A stretch of 64,000 nucleotides of DNA, taken from Streptomyces venezuelae (GTDB taxonomy: Bacteria > Actinomycetota > Actinomycetes > Streptomycetales > Streptomycetaceae). Numbering within the stretch: the first letter of the stretch is position 1; each line of letters opens with the position of its first letter. The position numbers and the translations under genes are program-made. The stretch lies in NCBI RefSeq assembly GCF_008642275.1, contig NZ_CP029189.1, positions 5,120,501-5,184,500 of the forward strand, in the 5' to 3' direction. Below the pieces are notes generated by a model. That model did no database searches, was not told the origin of the DNA, and was given only the letters and a program-made list of their open reading frames with translations. Shown here in pieces: positions 17,846 to 27,424 of this stretch.

Positions 17846-17900
17846 CGCCCGAGGGCCCTACGCCACCTCAAAAGGGTGACATAGGGCCCTCGATCGGGCG
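17846..17900. repeat. Inverted repeat between filP and the ABC operon
   Basis: GAGGGCCCTA (17851-17860) and TAGGGCCCTC (17882-17891) form a 10-bp stem, with CGCCC/GGGCG extending it outward. It lies after the filP stop and just upstream of the ATPase start, so it may end filP transcripts or act as an operator for the ABC operon. Confidence 0.55.
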
Positions 17901-17932
17901 CACGGCGGGTGCCGCGTGCTACCCGCAGGTAA

Positions 17933-18871
17933 TCAGCGGCTCTGCTGCGCCGGCACGCCGCGGCTGACGGGCTCGTCGTCCACGATCGGGTTGGCCGCCG
18001 CGACGGCCGCACCGGTCAGCGTCGCCAGCATCTCGCGGACGTTGGTCAGCTGCGCGTTGATCGAGTCGCGGCGGTTGGTGAGCGCCGCCAGCTCGCGCTC
18101 GGACTCGCTGCGGATACGGTCCGCCTTGGCGTTGGCGTCGGCCACGATGTCCTCGGCCTGGCGCTGCGCGGTCTCCACGGTCTGGCGGGCCCGGCGCTCC
18201 GCGTCCGTACGCAGCTTCTCGGCCTCCAGGCGCAGCTGCTCGGCGCGGTGCTCGATCTCCGCGAGCCGCTTCTCGGCCTTGGCCTGGCGGGAGGCCAGGT
18301 CGCGCTCGGACTGCTCGCGGCGCTTGGCCAGGTTGGTCTCGAAGTCCGCGGCGGCCTGGGCGGCCTTGGCGCGGGTCTCCTCGAAGAGGGCGTCGGCCTC
18401 CTCGCGCTTGGAGGCGGCGTCCTTCTGGGCCTCGGCGCGCAGGGTGGAGGCGTCGCCCTTGGCCTTCTCGACGATGCGGACGCCCTCGTCCTCCGCCTTC
18501 GACTTGCGGTCGGCGGCGAACGACTCGGCGTCGTTGCGCACCTGCTGGGCAGCCGACTCGGCGAGCTCACGGTGCTGCTCGGCCGCGCGACGGGCCTCCT
18601 CGCGCAGGTCCTTAGCCTCCTCCTCGGCCAGCCGCAGGATCTTCTCGACCCGGGCGCCGAGGCCGGCGTACGACGGCTCGGCGTCGCTCACCTGGGCCTG
18701 GGCGTTCTGCGTTTCGAGGTGCAACTCCTCGATCCGCTTTTCCAGAGAGTTGATACGTCCAAGGGCGCTGTCGCGGTCGGAGACCAGCTTGGTAATGCGG
18801 TCGTCCACCTGACCACGGTCGTAACCACGCCGCACGAGCTCGAAGCCGAAGGGGGAGGAAGTGTCGCTCAT
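17933..18871 (-). CDS. filP: Intermediate-filament-like cytoskeletal protein FilP
   Basis: 312 aa. A short DivIVA-like N-terminus (FELVRRGYDRGQVDDRI) is followed by an almost unbroken coiled coil of Glu, Ala, Arg and Gln to about residue 290. FilP forms filaments that give rigidity near the Streptomyces hyphal tip and interacts with DivIVA and Scy. It sits directly downstream of scy, as in S. coelicolor. A 195-nt gap separates the two and should hold the filP promoter. Confidence 0.96.
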   Translation of the reverse strand: MSDTSSPFGFELVRRGYDRGQVDDRITKLVSDRDSALGRINSLEKRIEELHLETQNAQAQVSDAEPSYAGLGARVEKILRLAEEEAKDLREEARRAAEQHRELAESAAQQVRNDAESFAADRKSKAEDEGVRIVEKAKGDASTLRAEAQKDAASKREEADALFEETRAKAAQAAADFETNLAKRREQSERDLASRQAKAEKRLAEIEHRAEQLRLEAEKLRTDAERRARQTVETAQRQAEDIVADANAKADRIRSESERELAALTNRRDSINAQLTNVREMLATLTGAAVAAANPIVDDEPVSRGVPAQQSR

Positions 18872-19066
18872 GGGGTTCCTGTCGAATGAGACCGATGAGG
18901 TGCTACGTGAGGTGTTAGGGGAATCCTAGGCGCCCAGACGGCGTGTCATCGAGTCAATCCGCGTTTGATCTGGACAATGACACCCCTTTTGAGTGGCAAG
19001 GCAGCAGAAAGCTTGTCACCCGTTCGCCTGAACCTTCATCAGGTGCACACACCTCGGAGCATTTGG

Positions 19067-22000
19067 CTACCCCTCCGACGACTTGCCACCCGAACGAGTG
19101 GACCCGGCCGTCACTCCGGCCTTCACGCCCCCCGCACCCTGGCCGCCGACCGTCGGCTTCCCGCCGCCCGAAGGCGCCTCGAATGATTCCAACGCCTCAA
19201 GAACGTCCTGGACACGGGAGATCTCCGCCTGAATGTCCTCGCGACGGCGCACCAGGACCTCCAGCTCACGACGGCCCTCCTCGACGAGCTGCTCCGCCTC
19301 CGCCTTGGCCTGCGCCAGCGCGCTCTCGGCCTCGCGGGCCAGCTCCGCCTTCTTCTGCTCGGCCTCCTTGAGGAGCGCCTCCGCCTTGCGGACCGCCGCG
19401 ATGCGCACCTTGCTCGCCTCGCTGCTCGCGTCCGACACCAGCTCCTTGGCCTTCGCCTCGGCCTCGACGCTCTGCTCCGTCGCCGCCCGCACCAGCTTGT
19501 CCACGCGCTCGCCGGCCGACTTCATCTGCTCGGCCGACTCCCGGCGGGCCCGCTCGTGCAGCTCCTCGACCTCGCCCTCGACGCGGCCGCGCAGCTCCTC
19601 CGCCCGTTCTCTTATGGCAGCGGCGTCCGTGCGCGCGCCGACCAGCAGCTCGTCCGCGTCCGTACGGGCCTTCTCCACCAGGGAGTTGCCCTCGACGGTC
19701 GCCTCGGAGGTGATCCGCACGGCCTCCTTGCGTGCCGCGTCCACCATCGCGTCGGCCTGCTCCTCGGCCGCCGTGGTGGCGGCGAGGGCCTGCTTCTGCG
19801 CGTCGGCCGTGAGCTTCTCGGCTTCCGCCGAAGCCTCCGTGATGAGCCGGTCGACCTGCTCCGCGGCCTCGGTGCGGCGCTTGTTGGCCGCCTCACGGGC
19901 CTCGTCGAGCAGCCGCTCGGACTCGGTACGGGCCTCGGCGCGCGTGCGCTCCGCCTCGGCCGCCGCCTGCGCCTTGACCCGCTCGGCCTCCGACCGGGTG
20001 CGCGCCGCGTGCTCCTGCGCCGAGGACAGCGCCTCCGAGGCGTCCGCGCGCAGCCGCTCGGCTTCGCCCGCCGCCTCGCCGACCGTGCGCTCGTTGTCCT
20101 TGCGGGTCTGCTCGGTGAGCTTCTCCGTCTCGGAGACGGCCTCGGTGACGAGCCGGTCCGCCTGCTCGGCCGCCTCGGTACGCAGCCGGTTCGCCTCGGC
20201 GCGCGCCTCGTCCAGCGTCTGCTCGGCGTCGCGCTCGGCGCTCGCCAGGGTCTCGGCCGCCGCGGCCGTGACCCGGTCCGCCTCCGCGGTGGCCTCGCCG
20301 ATGATCCGGCCGCCCTCCGCGCGGGCGTCGTCCAGCACCTTGGCCGCCTCGGCACGCACCCGGTCCGCCTCCGCGGCGGCCTCGCCGACGGTGGCCTCGT
20401 TGGCCGCACGGGTCTCGTCGATCAGACGGTCGCCCTCGGCACGCGAGTCGACCATGATCCGCGCGGCGTCGCGCTCGGCACTCGCCAGGGTCTCGGCCGC
20501 CTGCGCCTTGAGCCGGTTCGCCGCAGTGGTGAGCCGCTCGGCCTCCACCGTCGCCTCGCCCACGGTGGCCGCGTTCGCGGCGCGGGTCTCGTCGGTGAGC
20601 CGGTCGGCCTCCGCGGCGGCCTCGGTGATGAGCCGGTCGACTTGCTCCGCGGCCTCGGTACGCAGCCGGTTGCCCTCGGCCCGCGCCTCGTCCAGGATGC
20701 CCGCGGCCTCGATGCGGGTGGCCTCGGCGACCTCGTCCGCCTCGGAGGTGATCCGCGCGGCCTCCGCCTCGGCGTCGCCGACGGTGGCCGCGTTCGCGGC
20801 GCGGGTCTCCTCGGTGAGCCGCTCCGCCTCCGCCGTCGCCTCGGCCGTGATCCGGGCGCCCTCCGCGCGGGCGGACTCCAGGGACTCCGCGGCCTCGCCA
20901 CGGATGCGGTTCGCGTCGTCCCGGGCGTCGGCCCGGGTCCGGGCGGCGTCCCGCTCCGAGGAGGCCAGCGCGTCCGTGGCCTCCGTACGCACCCGCTGTG
21001 CGTACTCGGCCGTGTCGCTGCGCAGCTGCTCCGCCTCGGCGAGGGCCTCGGCGACCGTGCGTTCCGCCAGCGCCTTCGCCGCGTCCGTCTCGGCCCGCGC
21101 CTCGCTGCGGACCCGGTTGGCGTCCTCGGTGGCCCGCTCCCGTTCCGCGTAGGCGTCGCCACGGACCCGGCCGGCCTCTTCCTCGGCCTCCGTCCTCGTA
21201 CGCTCCGCCACGTGCTCGGCGGCGCTGCGCAGCCCGGCGATCTCCTCCTCGGCCTGTTCGTGCAGCCCGGCCACGGAGTCCCGTACCTGCTGGGCGGTGG
21301 CCTCGGCCGCCGAGACGACCTCCGACGCGCGCCGCTCGGCCTCCTCCGTCAGCCAGACCGCCTCGGCCTGCGCCTCCTCGGAGCGCTTGCGGGCCTGCGC
21401 CAGCAGTTCCTCGCTCTGCTCGCGGGCCTGGGCCCGCTCGCTGTCCGCGTCGGTCCGCGCCGACGCCAGGGTCTCCTCGGACTCCCGGCGGCGCCGGGCG
21501 GCCTCCTCCTGCGCGGCGGCCAGCGCCTCCGCGGCCTCCTCGGCGACCCGCTCGGCGGCGGCCTTCGCCTCCGACCGCAGCCGGTCCGCGGTCTCCTGGG
21601 CCTCGGAGCGCACCCGCTCCGCCTCGGCCTCGGCCTCACCGCGCAGGCGCACGGCGGACTGCTCCGCCTCGGCGCGCACCCGGCCCGCGTCCTGCGCGGC
21701 GTCGGTGCGCAGCTGGTCGGCCTCGGCCTCGGCCTGCGCCTGCAGGGTGCGGATCCGCTCCGCCGACTCGGCGCGCAGCCGGTCGTTCTCCTCCGTCGTC
21801 TCCCGGCGGATGTTCTCCGCCGCACCGCGGGCGTCACGCAGCGTCTGCTCGGCCGTCGTCAGCCGGGCCTCGGCCTCGGTGTGCAGCCGTACGAGCTCCC
21901 CGTCGGCCTCCGCGCGCTTGGCGGCCAGCGCCTGCTCGGTCTCCTGGCGCCGGGCGACGGCCGCCGCGTCCGCCTCGGCCCGTACGCCCTCGGCCTGTTC

Positions 22001-23623
22001 CTCGGCCTCGGCGCGCAGCCGCTCGGCCTCGGTGCGGGTCCGCTCCAGGGTCTCCTCGGCCTGCTTGCGCAGCGTGCCGGCCCGCTCCACGGCCTCGGCG
22101 CGCACCCGCTCGCTCTCGGCGGTCGCGCCGCCGCGCAGCTCGTCCGCGTCCGCCTTGGCCTTGCCGAGCAGCTCCTCGGCGGTCCGGGCCGCCTCCTCGA
22201 TCTGCTGGACGGCCTCGCGGCGGGCCTCGCCGCGGATCCGCTCGCCCTCGGCGACGGCCTCGGCGCGCAGCTGTTCGGCCTCGCCGCGCAGCCGCCGGGC
22301 CTCCGACTGGAGCTCGACCGTGCGGGCCCGGTACTCCTCGGTGTCGTCCTTGGCGGCGCCCTTGAGCTCGTCGGCCGTGGCCGCCGCCTGCAGACGCAGC
22401 CGGTCGGCCTCGGTCTCGGCCTCGCGGCGGATCCGTTCGGCCTCCTCGGACGCGGCCCGGGTGGTGGCCCGGGCGTCCTCCGAGGCCTTGTTCAGTACGT
22501 CCTCGGCGGTGCGCGCGGCCTTCGCCAGCTGCGCCGCCATGTCCTCGGCCGCGGCCGTACGGGCCTGCTCGCCGGCCTCGGTGCGCTGCCGCTCGGCGTC
22601 CGCGCGGGCGTCCGCCAGGGCCTGCTCGGCCTCCGCCTTGAGGGCTTCGGCCTCCTTGGTCGCCTCGCCGACGAGCCGGGCGACCTGCTCCTTGGCGGTG
22701 CGGGTGCGCTGCTCGTTGACCGACTCGGCGGACGCCAGCTGCCGGGTGGCGCTCTCCTTGGCCTCCGCGAGGAGCTTCTCCGCCTCGGCCCGGGCCTCGC
22801 GCAGCGCGGAATCGGCTTCCTGCACACGGGATTCGGCCAGCCGGCCCAGATCCAGGGTCTGCTGGCGGGTGTGCTCGGCCTCGGCGGTGGTGGTGGAGCG
22901 CAGCCGCTCCGCGTGCTCGCTGGCCTCCTGGGCCTGCGAGGAGGCGGCGGTCAGCAGCCGCTCGGCCTCCTTGCGGGCGCGCAGCAGGGTGGCCTCGGCC
23001 TCCGCGCGGGCGGCCTCGGCGTCCGCGGCCATCCGGCGCCGGGTCTCCTCGGCGACCCGGGCCGCCTCGGCGCGGGCGGCGTTCAGGGACTGCTCGGCCT
23101 CGGCGCGGGACTCCTCCATGAGCCGGCGGGCCTGGGACTCCGTACGGGCGCGCAGCTGTTCGGCCCAGGCCACGTTCTCGTTGACGTGGGCCTCGACGGT
23201 CTGGCGCCGCTCGCCCAGCTCCTGGTCCAGGCGCTGGCGGCGGTTGACGGCCTCGGCGTGCAGCTCGGCCTGCAGGCGCGCCTGGTGCTCGGCGTGCTCC
23301 TGGAGGATGCGCTGGGTCTGGGCCCGGGCGTCACGAAGCTCGCGCTCGGCGTCCGAACGCATCTGGTCGGCCTGGATCTGGGCGTTGCGGAGCAGCTGCT
23401 CCGCCTGGTACCCCATGTCCGCGCCGTCGTAGGCGGGGCGGGACGCCAGAGCGCGCCGTACCTCGTGCAGCTTGGCGCGCAGCACCTCGACCTGGTATCC
23501 CAGGTCCTCGGCGTGCTGGACGGCCTTCCCGCGCTCCTTCTTCAGCCGCTCCATCTCGGCCTCGAAGCGCGAGAGATGGTCGGCCTCGGCCTGATGGCTC
23601 TCCTGGCTTTCGTAGCCCCGCAC
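19067..23623 (-). CDS. scy: Polarity scaffold protein Scy (very long coiled coil)
   Basis: 1518 aa from GTG 23623, chosen because S. coelicolor Scy starts with the same RGYESQ sequence; frames to 23665 exist. A short N-terminal DivIVA-like heptad region (about 15-60: DHLSRFEAEMERLKKERGKAVQHAEDLGYQVEVLR) precedes a coiled coil of more than 1400 residues and a Gly/Ser-rich tail. Scy gathers DivIVA and FilP into the tip-organising centre that sets growth sites and branching. It appears longer than the S. coelicolor protein (about 1326 aa from memory). Repeated blocks such as RAANAATVGEA recur. Confidence 0.95.
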   Translation of the reverse strand: MRGYESQESHQAEADHLSRFEAEMERLKKERGKAVQHAEDLGYQVEVLRAKLHEVRRALASRPAYDGADMGYQAEQLLRNAQIQADQMRSDAERELRDARAQTQRILQEHAEHQARLQAELHAEAVNRRQRLDQELGERRQTVEAHVNENVAWAEQLRARTESQARRLMEESRAEAEQSLNAARAEAARVAEETRRRMAADAEAARAEAEATLLRARKEAERLLTAASSQAQEASEHAERLRSTTTAEAEHTRQQTLDLGRLAESRVQEADSALREARAEAEKLLAEAKESATRQLASAESVNEQRTRTAKEQVARLVGEATKEAEALKAEAEQALADARADAERQRTEAGEQARTAAAEDMAAQLAKAARTAEDVLNKASEDARATTRAASEEAERIRREAETEADRLRLQAAATADELKGAAKDDTEEYRARTVELQSEARRLRGEAEQLRAEAVAEGERIRGEARREAVQQIEEAARTAEELLGKAKADADELRGGATAESERVRAEAVERAGTLRKQAEETLERTRTEAERLRAEAEEQAEGVRAEADAAAVARRQETEQALAAKRAEADGELVRLHTEAEARLTTAEQTLRDARGAAENIRRETTEENDRLRAESAERIRTLQAQAEAEADQLRTDAAQDAGRVRAEAEQSAVRLRGEAEAEAERVRSEAQETADRLRSEAKAAAERVAEEAAEALAAAQEEAARRRRESEETLASARTDADSERAQAREQSEELLAQARKRSEEAQAEAVWLTEEAERRASEVVSAAEATAQQVRDSVAGLHEQAEEEIAGLRSAAEHVAERTRTEAEEEAGRVRGDAYAERERATEDANRVRSEARAETDAAKALAERTVAEALAEAEQLRSDTAEYAQRVRTEATDALASSERDAARTRADARDDANRIRGEAAESLESARAEGARITAEATAEAERLTEETRAANAATVGDAEAEAARITSEADEVAEATRIEAAGILDEARAEGNRLRTEAAEQVDRLITEAAAEADRLTDETRAANAATVGEATVEAERLTTAANRLKAQAAETLASAERDAARIMVDSRAEGDRLIDETRAANEATVGEAAAEADRVRAEAAKVLDDARAEGGRIIGEATAEADRVTAAAAETLASAERDAEQTLDEARAEANRLRTEAAEQADRLVTEAVSETEKLTEQTRKDNERTVGEAAGEAERLRADASEALSSAQEHAARTRSEAERVKAQAAAEAERTRAEARTESERLLDEAREAANKRRTEAAEQVDRLITEASAEAEKLTADAQKQALAATTAAEEQADAMVDAARKEAVRITSEATVEGNSLVEKARTDADELLVGARTDAAAIRERAEELRGRVEGEVEELHERARRESAEQMKSAGERVDKLVRAATEQSVEAEAKAKELVSDASSEASKVRIAAVRKAEALLKEAEQKKAELAREAESALAQAKAEAEQLVEEGRRELEVLVRRREDIQAEISRVQDVLEALESFEAPSGGGKPTVGGQGAGGVKAGVTAGSTRSGGKSSEG

Positions 23624-23815
23624 AGCGCGGTCCCATCCGTCCCCTGGTCGCAAGCTCACTCCCAATGAGCATCGCTCGCCCGCTGAACGACGCCCCCGGG
23701 GGAATGGTGTCAGATACCGGGGCAGGGGTCACAGGCCCCGACCCCGTTTCCGCACCGAACCCCGGCCGAGCCATGGCCACTCTACCGGCCGGGGAATCGG
23801 GCCATCAGTGGTCCG

Positions 23816-24244
23816 TCAGTGCTGGGGGTTCGAGGTGACGAGTTCGGTGAGGACGCCGTGGCAGTCCTTGGGGTGCAGGAAGGTGATCGAGGAGCCCATC
23901 GATCCCGTGCGGGGCTGGTCGTAGAGGACCCGGACACCCTTGCCGCGGATGGCCTCGGAGTCCCCCTGGACGTCCTCGGTGCCGAAGGCGATGTGGTGGA
24001 CGCCCTCGCCGTTCTTGGCCAGCCACTTGCCCACCGCGGAGTCCTCGCGGGTGGGCTCCAGGAGCTGGAGGTAGGAGGCGCCGCCGTCGGACGTCTCGTT
24101 GATCTTCAACATGGCCTCGCGGACACCCTGCTCCTCGTTGACCTCGGTGTGGAACACCTCGAAGCCGTACGTGGCACGGTAGAACTCGACAGTCTTGTCC
24201 AGGTCGAAGCAGGCGATCCCGATGTGGTCGATTCTTGTCAGCAT
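23816..24244 (-). CDS. mce: Methylmalonyl-CoA epimerase
   Basis: 142 aa from ATG 24244, the standard family start (MLTRIDHIGIACFDL). It has a glyoxalase/VOC fold with metal ligands expected at His in RIDHIGIA, His in GVHHIAF and Glu in VLTELV. It converts (S)- to (R)-methylmalonyl-CoA in propionyl-CoA and polyketide-precursor metabolism. The longer frame to 24355 adds an unconserved N-terminus. It is divergent from the thiolase. Confidence 0.95.
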   Translation of the reverse strand: MLTRIDHIGIACFDLDKTVEFYRATYGFEVFHTEVNEEQGVREAMLKINETSDGGASYLQLLEPTREDSAVGKWLAKNGEGVHHIAFGTEDVQGDSEAIRGKGVRVLYDQPRTGSMGSSITFLHPKDCHGVLTELVTSNPQH

Positions 24245-24379
24245 GGTGACAGTGCACCGCCGAAGGGGGCGGTCACGCAACGTGCGCGCGATCACACCGG
24301 CAGCCCGGTGACCGCTGCGGTACCGCCCAGTACATTCACGTAAACCCTCGTTCACTCCTCATCCAAGGGGCTGTGCCTC

Positions 24380-25579
24380 ATGTCCGGATCGAACAACACC
24401 ACTTCCGTGATCGTCGCCGGGGCCCGCACGCCCATGGGGCGGCTGCTCGGCTCGCTGAAGTCCTTCTCGGGCGCCGACCTCGGCGGCTTCGCCATCAAGT
24501 CCGCGCTGGAGCGGGCCGGGATCTCCGGCGACCAGGTCCAGTACGTGATCATGGGCCAGGTGCTCCAGGCCGGCGCGGGCCAGATCCCCGCCCGCCAGGC
24601 GGCGGTCAAGGCCGGCATCCCGATGAACGTGCCCGCGCTCACGATCAACAAGGTGTGCCTCTCGGGCCTGGACGCGATCGCGCTGGCCGACCAGCTGATC
24701 CGCGCCGGGGAGTTCGACATCGTGGTCGCCGGTGGTCAGGAGTCGATGACCAACGCCCCGCACCTGCTGCCCAAGTCCCGCGAGGGCTACAAGTACGGCG
24801 CGATCGAGATGCTGGACGCGATGGCCTACGACGGCCTCACGGACGCCTTCGAGAACATCGCGATGGGCGAGTCCACCGAGAAGCACAACACCCGCCTCGG
24901 CATCGAGCGCGCCCCGCAGGACGAGTTCGCCGCCTCCTCGCACCAGCGGGCCGCGGCCGCGCAGAAGAACGGCGTCTTCGAGGCCGAGATCACCCCGGTC
25001 GAGATCCCGCAGCGCAAGGGCGACCCGGTGATCTTCTCGGCCGACGAGGGCATCCGCCCCGAGACCACGGTGGAGTCCCTCGGCAAGCTGCGTCCGGCCT
25101 TCGCCAAGGACGGCACGATCACCGCCGGCACCTCCTCCCAGATCAGCGACGGCGCCGCCGCCGTGGTCGTGATGAGCAAGGCGAAGGCGGAGGAGCTCGG
25201 CCTGGAGTGGATCGCCGAGATCGGCGCCCACGGCAATGTGGCCGGCCCCGACAACTCGCTCCAGTCGCAGCCGTCGAACGCGATCCTGCACGCCCTGAAG
25301 AAGGAGGGCCTGGAGGTCTCCGACCTGGACCTCATCGAGATCAACGAGGCCTTCGCGGCAGTCGCCGTGCAGTCAATGAAGGACCTCGGCGTGACCCCGG
25401 AAAAGGTGAACGTCAACGGCGGCGCCATTGCCCTGGGCCACCCGATCGGCATGTCCGGCGCCCGTGTGGTGCTGCACCTGGCGCTGGAGCTCAAGCGCCG
25501 CGGCGGCGGCGTCGGCGCGGCCGCGCTGTGCGGCGGCGGCGGCCAGGGCGACGCGCTGATCGTCCGCGTCGCGAAGTAG
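24380..25579 (+). CDS. Acetyl-CoA C-acetyltransferase (thiolase)
   Basis: 399 aa. The nucleophilic Cys is in [11 protein letters not shown], the His in [10 protein letters not shown], and the second Cys in CGGGGQGDA, all as in biosynthetic thiolases. It condenses two acetyl-CoA to acetoacetyl-CoA or runs in reverse. Next to epimerase and meaB it belongs to the acyl-CoA interconversion set, and it supplies the substrate for the dehydrogenase at 6643. Confidence 0.95.
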   Translation: MSGSNNTTSVIVAGARTPMGRLLGSLKSFSGADLGGFAIKSALERAGISGDQVQYVIMGQVLQAGAGQIPARQAAVKAGIPMNVPALTINKVCLSGLDAIALADQLIRAGEFDIVVAGGQESMTNAPHLLPKSREGYKYGAIEMLDAMAYDGLTDAFENIAMGESTEKHNTRLGIERAPQDEFAASSHQRAAAAQKNGVFEAEITPVEIPQRKGDPVIFSADEGIRPETTVESLGKLRPAFAKDGTITAGTSSQISDGAAAVVVMSKAKAEELGLEWIAEIGAHGNVAGPDNSLQSQPSNAILHALKKEGLEVSDLDLIEINEAFAAVAVQSMKDLGVTPEKVNVNGGAIALGHPIGMSGARVVLHLALELKRRGGGVGAAALCGGGGQGDALIVRVAK

Positions 25580-25587
25580 CCGGAGCA

Positions 25588-25645
25588 GGGCCGCCGGGCC
25601 CTGGTGCGGGGGCCCGGCGGGCCCCGGCCCCGGGCCCGGCGGCCC
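25588..25645. repeat. GC-rich hairpin between thiolase and meaB
   Basis: GGGCCGCCGGGCCC (25588-25601) has an exact complement at 25632-25645, and a close copy lies between. It may partly terminate thiolase transcripts or insulate meaB; the 104-nt gap argues against tight coupling. Confidence 0.5.
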
Positions 25646-25683
25646 GCACGTATCCCGTACGAGAACCGAGGAGCGCAGCACAT

Positions 25684-26646
25684 ATGACGGCGGTGGACGT
25701 CCCCCAGCTGGTGGCGCAGGCCCGTGAGGGCCGGCCGAGAGCGGTGGCCCGGCTGATCTCGCTGGTCGAGGGGGCGTCCCCGCAGCTGCGCGAGGTGATG
25801 GCCGCGCTGGCCCCGCTGACGGGCGGGGCGTACGTGGTGGGCCTGACCGGATCGCCCGGCGTCGGCAAGTCGACCTCCACCTCGGCGCTGGTGTCCGCCT
25901 ACCGCAAGGCCGGCAAGCGCGTCGGCGTCCTCGCCGTCGACCCGTCCTCGCCCTTCTCGGGCGGGGCGCTGCTCGGCGACCGGGTGCGGATGTCGGACCA
26001 CGCCTCGGACCCGGGGGTCTACATCCGGTCCATGGCCACCCGCGGCCACCTCGGCGGGCTCGCCTGGGCCGCCCCGCAGGCGATCCGGGTGCTGGACGCG
26101 GCCGGCTGCGAGGTGATCCTGGTCGAGACGGTCGGGGTCGGGCAGTCGGAGGTGGAGATCGCCTCGCAGGCCGACACCTCGGTGGTGCTGCTGGCCCCCG
26201 GCATGGGCGACGGGATCCAGGCCGCCAAGGCGGGCATCCTGGAGATCGGTGACGTGTACGTGGTCAACAAGGCGGACCGGGACGGCGCGGACGCCACCGC
26301 CCGGGAGCTGAACCACATGCTGGGCCTGGGCGAGGCCCGGGGCCGGGAGGACTGGCGGCCGCCGATCGTGAAGACGGTCGCGGCCCGCGGCCAGGGCATC
26401 GACGAGCTGGTCGAGGCGCTGGAGAAGCACCGGGCGTGGATGGACGAGCGCGGTGTGCTCGCCGAGCGGCGGGCGGCGCGGGCCGCGCGGGAGGTCGAGA
26501 CGATCGCCGTGACGGCGCTGCGGGCGCGGATGGCGGACGTGCACGGCGACGCCCACCTCGACGCGCTGGCCGCCAGGGTGGCCGTGGGCGAGCTGGACCC
26601 GTACGCAGCGGCGGACGCGCTGCTGACGACGCTGACGGAGGCCTGA
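25684..26646 (+). CDS. meaB: Methylmalonyl-CoA mutase-associated GTPase MeaB
   Basis: 320 aa from ATG 25684 (GAGGAG upstream). It is a G3E-type P-loop GTPase: Walker A GSPGVGKSTST, LAVDPSSPFSGGALLGDRVRM, the switch region ETVGVGQSE, and the base-recognition motif NKAD. MeaB chaperones B12-dependent mutases, loading adenosylcobalamin and rescuing inactivated enzyme. Likely clients are methylmalonyl-CoA mutase and IcmA (41545). Confidence 0.96.
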   Translation: MTAVDVPQLVAQAREGRPRAVARLISLVEGASPQLREVMAALAPLTGGAYVVGLTGSPGVGKSTSTSALVSAYRKAGKRVGVLAVDPSSPFSGGALLGDRVRMSDHASDPGVYIRSMATRGHLGGLAWAAPQAIRVLDAAGCEVILVETVGVGQSEVEIASQADTSVVLLAPGMGDGIQAAKAGILEIGDVYVVNKADRDGADATARELNHMLGLGEARGREDWRPPIVKTVAARGQGIDELVEALEKHRAWMDERGVLAERRAARAAREVETIAVTALRARMADVHGDAHLDALAARVAVGELDPYAAADALLTTLTEA

Positions 26647-26678
26647 GCCCCCGCCCCGGGCCCGAGGGGCCCATGGCT

Positions 26679-26709
26679 CGGCGGGGAGCGCGTGCGGCGC
26701 TCCCCGCCG
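26679..26709. terminator. Bidirectional intrinsic terminator
   Basis: A perfect 13-bp stem (26679-26691 with 26697-26709) and GTGCG loop, between the convergent meaB and PepSY genes. Confidence 0.85.
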
Positions 26710-26720
26710 GTGGCCGGGGG

Positions 26721-27299
26721 TCAGGAGCTGTCGGAGTCCGAGTCGGAGTCCGAGTCGGAGTCGGTCTGTGCGGTGACCTTGCCGGTCGTCGGGTCCACCG
26801 AGGCGTTCCAGGTCTTGCCGTCGGAGCCTCTGACCTCGACGTGCCAGTACGGGGCGTTGCCGCTGTCGTCGTCGGAGTCCCACTCGACGGTCCAGGTCGT
26901 GCCCGGGTGGGCGGCCACGGCGGCCTTGGCGGCCTGCGCAGCGGTGATCTTGGCTGCGAGCAGGCCCTTGTGCTCGCCCGGGTTCTCGTCCTTGTCCACG
27001 TTCTGCCGGGACACCTTGCCCGTGGCGGCGTCGATCTCCAGCTCGGCGTGGCCCTTGCCGTCCTTGGTGATCACGTCCACGTGCCAGACGTTGCCGTCCC
27101 GGTCGAGGGACTCGACCACGCCCGGGTAGTCCTTGAGGGCGGCGGTGATGGCCTGCTCGGCCGATACGTCGGCCCGGGCGGCGGCGGACGCGGGGGCGGT
27201 TCTCGCCGCGTCGGGGGACGCCGCGGCGGCGGTCGCCACGGGGGCCGCGGTCAGCAGGACGACGGACACGGCGGCGGAGACGAACACGTTGCGCTTCAT
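26721..27299 (-). CDS. Secreted PepSY-domain protein with Asp-Ser repeat tail
   Basis: 192 aa. A signal peptide (1-26, KRNVFVSAAVSVVLLTAAPVA) precedes two tandem PepSY domains (about 44-100 and 115-178), each with the pattern of Ala-rich helix, WxV/WHV strand and DATGK or DPTTGKV turn. The C-terminus ends in about six Asp-Ser dipeptides. PepSY domains often modulate secreted proteases or peptidoglycan enzymes; that role here is inference. The adjacent MarR gene is upstream on the same strand. Confidence 0.9.
   Translation of the reverse strand: MKRNVFVSAAVSVVLLTAAPVATAAAASPDAARTAPASAAARADVSAEQAITAALKDYPGVVESLDRDGNVWHVDVITKDGKGHAELEIDAATGKVSRQNVDKDENPGEHKGLLAAKITAAQAAKAAVAAHPGTTWTVEWDSDDDSGNAPYWHVEVRGSDGKTWNASVDPTTGKVTAQTDSDSDSDSDSDSS
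26725..26762 (-). repeat. Six-base tandem repeat encoding the Asp-Ser tail
   Basis: About six copies of GACTCS (S is C or G; read on the minus strand) encode the Asp-Ser tail of the PepSY protein. Such a microsatellite can change length by slippage without shifting the frame. Confidence 0.7.
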
Positions 27300-27372
27300 A
27301 GGCTGGACCTCCTCAGGCCGGCCCGACGGAGCAGGGCCGGCAGCGAGCGTTCCCCGCCATTGTCAGGCCGAC

Positions 27373-27413
27373 GGCCGTCCGGGGCGCGACGAGTGCGCGC
27401 GCTCCGGACGGCC
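27373..27413 (-). terminator. Intrinsic terminator after the MarR gene
   Basis: GGCCGTCCGG (27373-27382) pairs with CCGGACGGCC (27404-27413), with a further GCGCG/CGCGC inner pair. It lies just past the MarR stop and before the PepSY gene. Confidence 0.75.
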
Positions 27414-27424
27414 CGGCCCCGGCC

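Noticed and set aside
19556..23668. 1370-aa open frame opposite scy
   Set aside because: It is the complement of the repetitive Ala/Glu/Arg coiled coil and gives Leu/Gly/Arg low complexity. No domain or ribosome site was seen.
26725..26762. CRISPR-like short repeats
   Set aside because: The 6-base units are in-frame Asp-Ser codons with no spacers.
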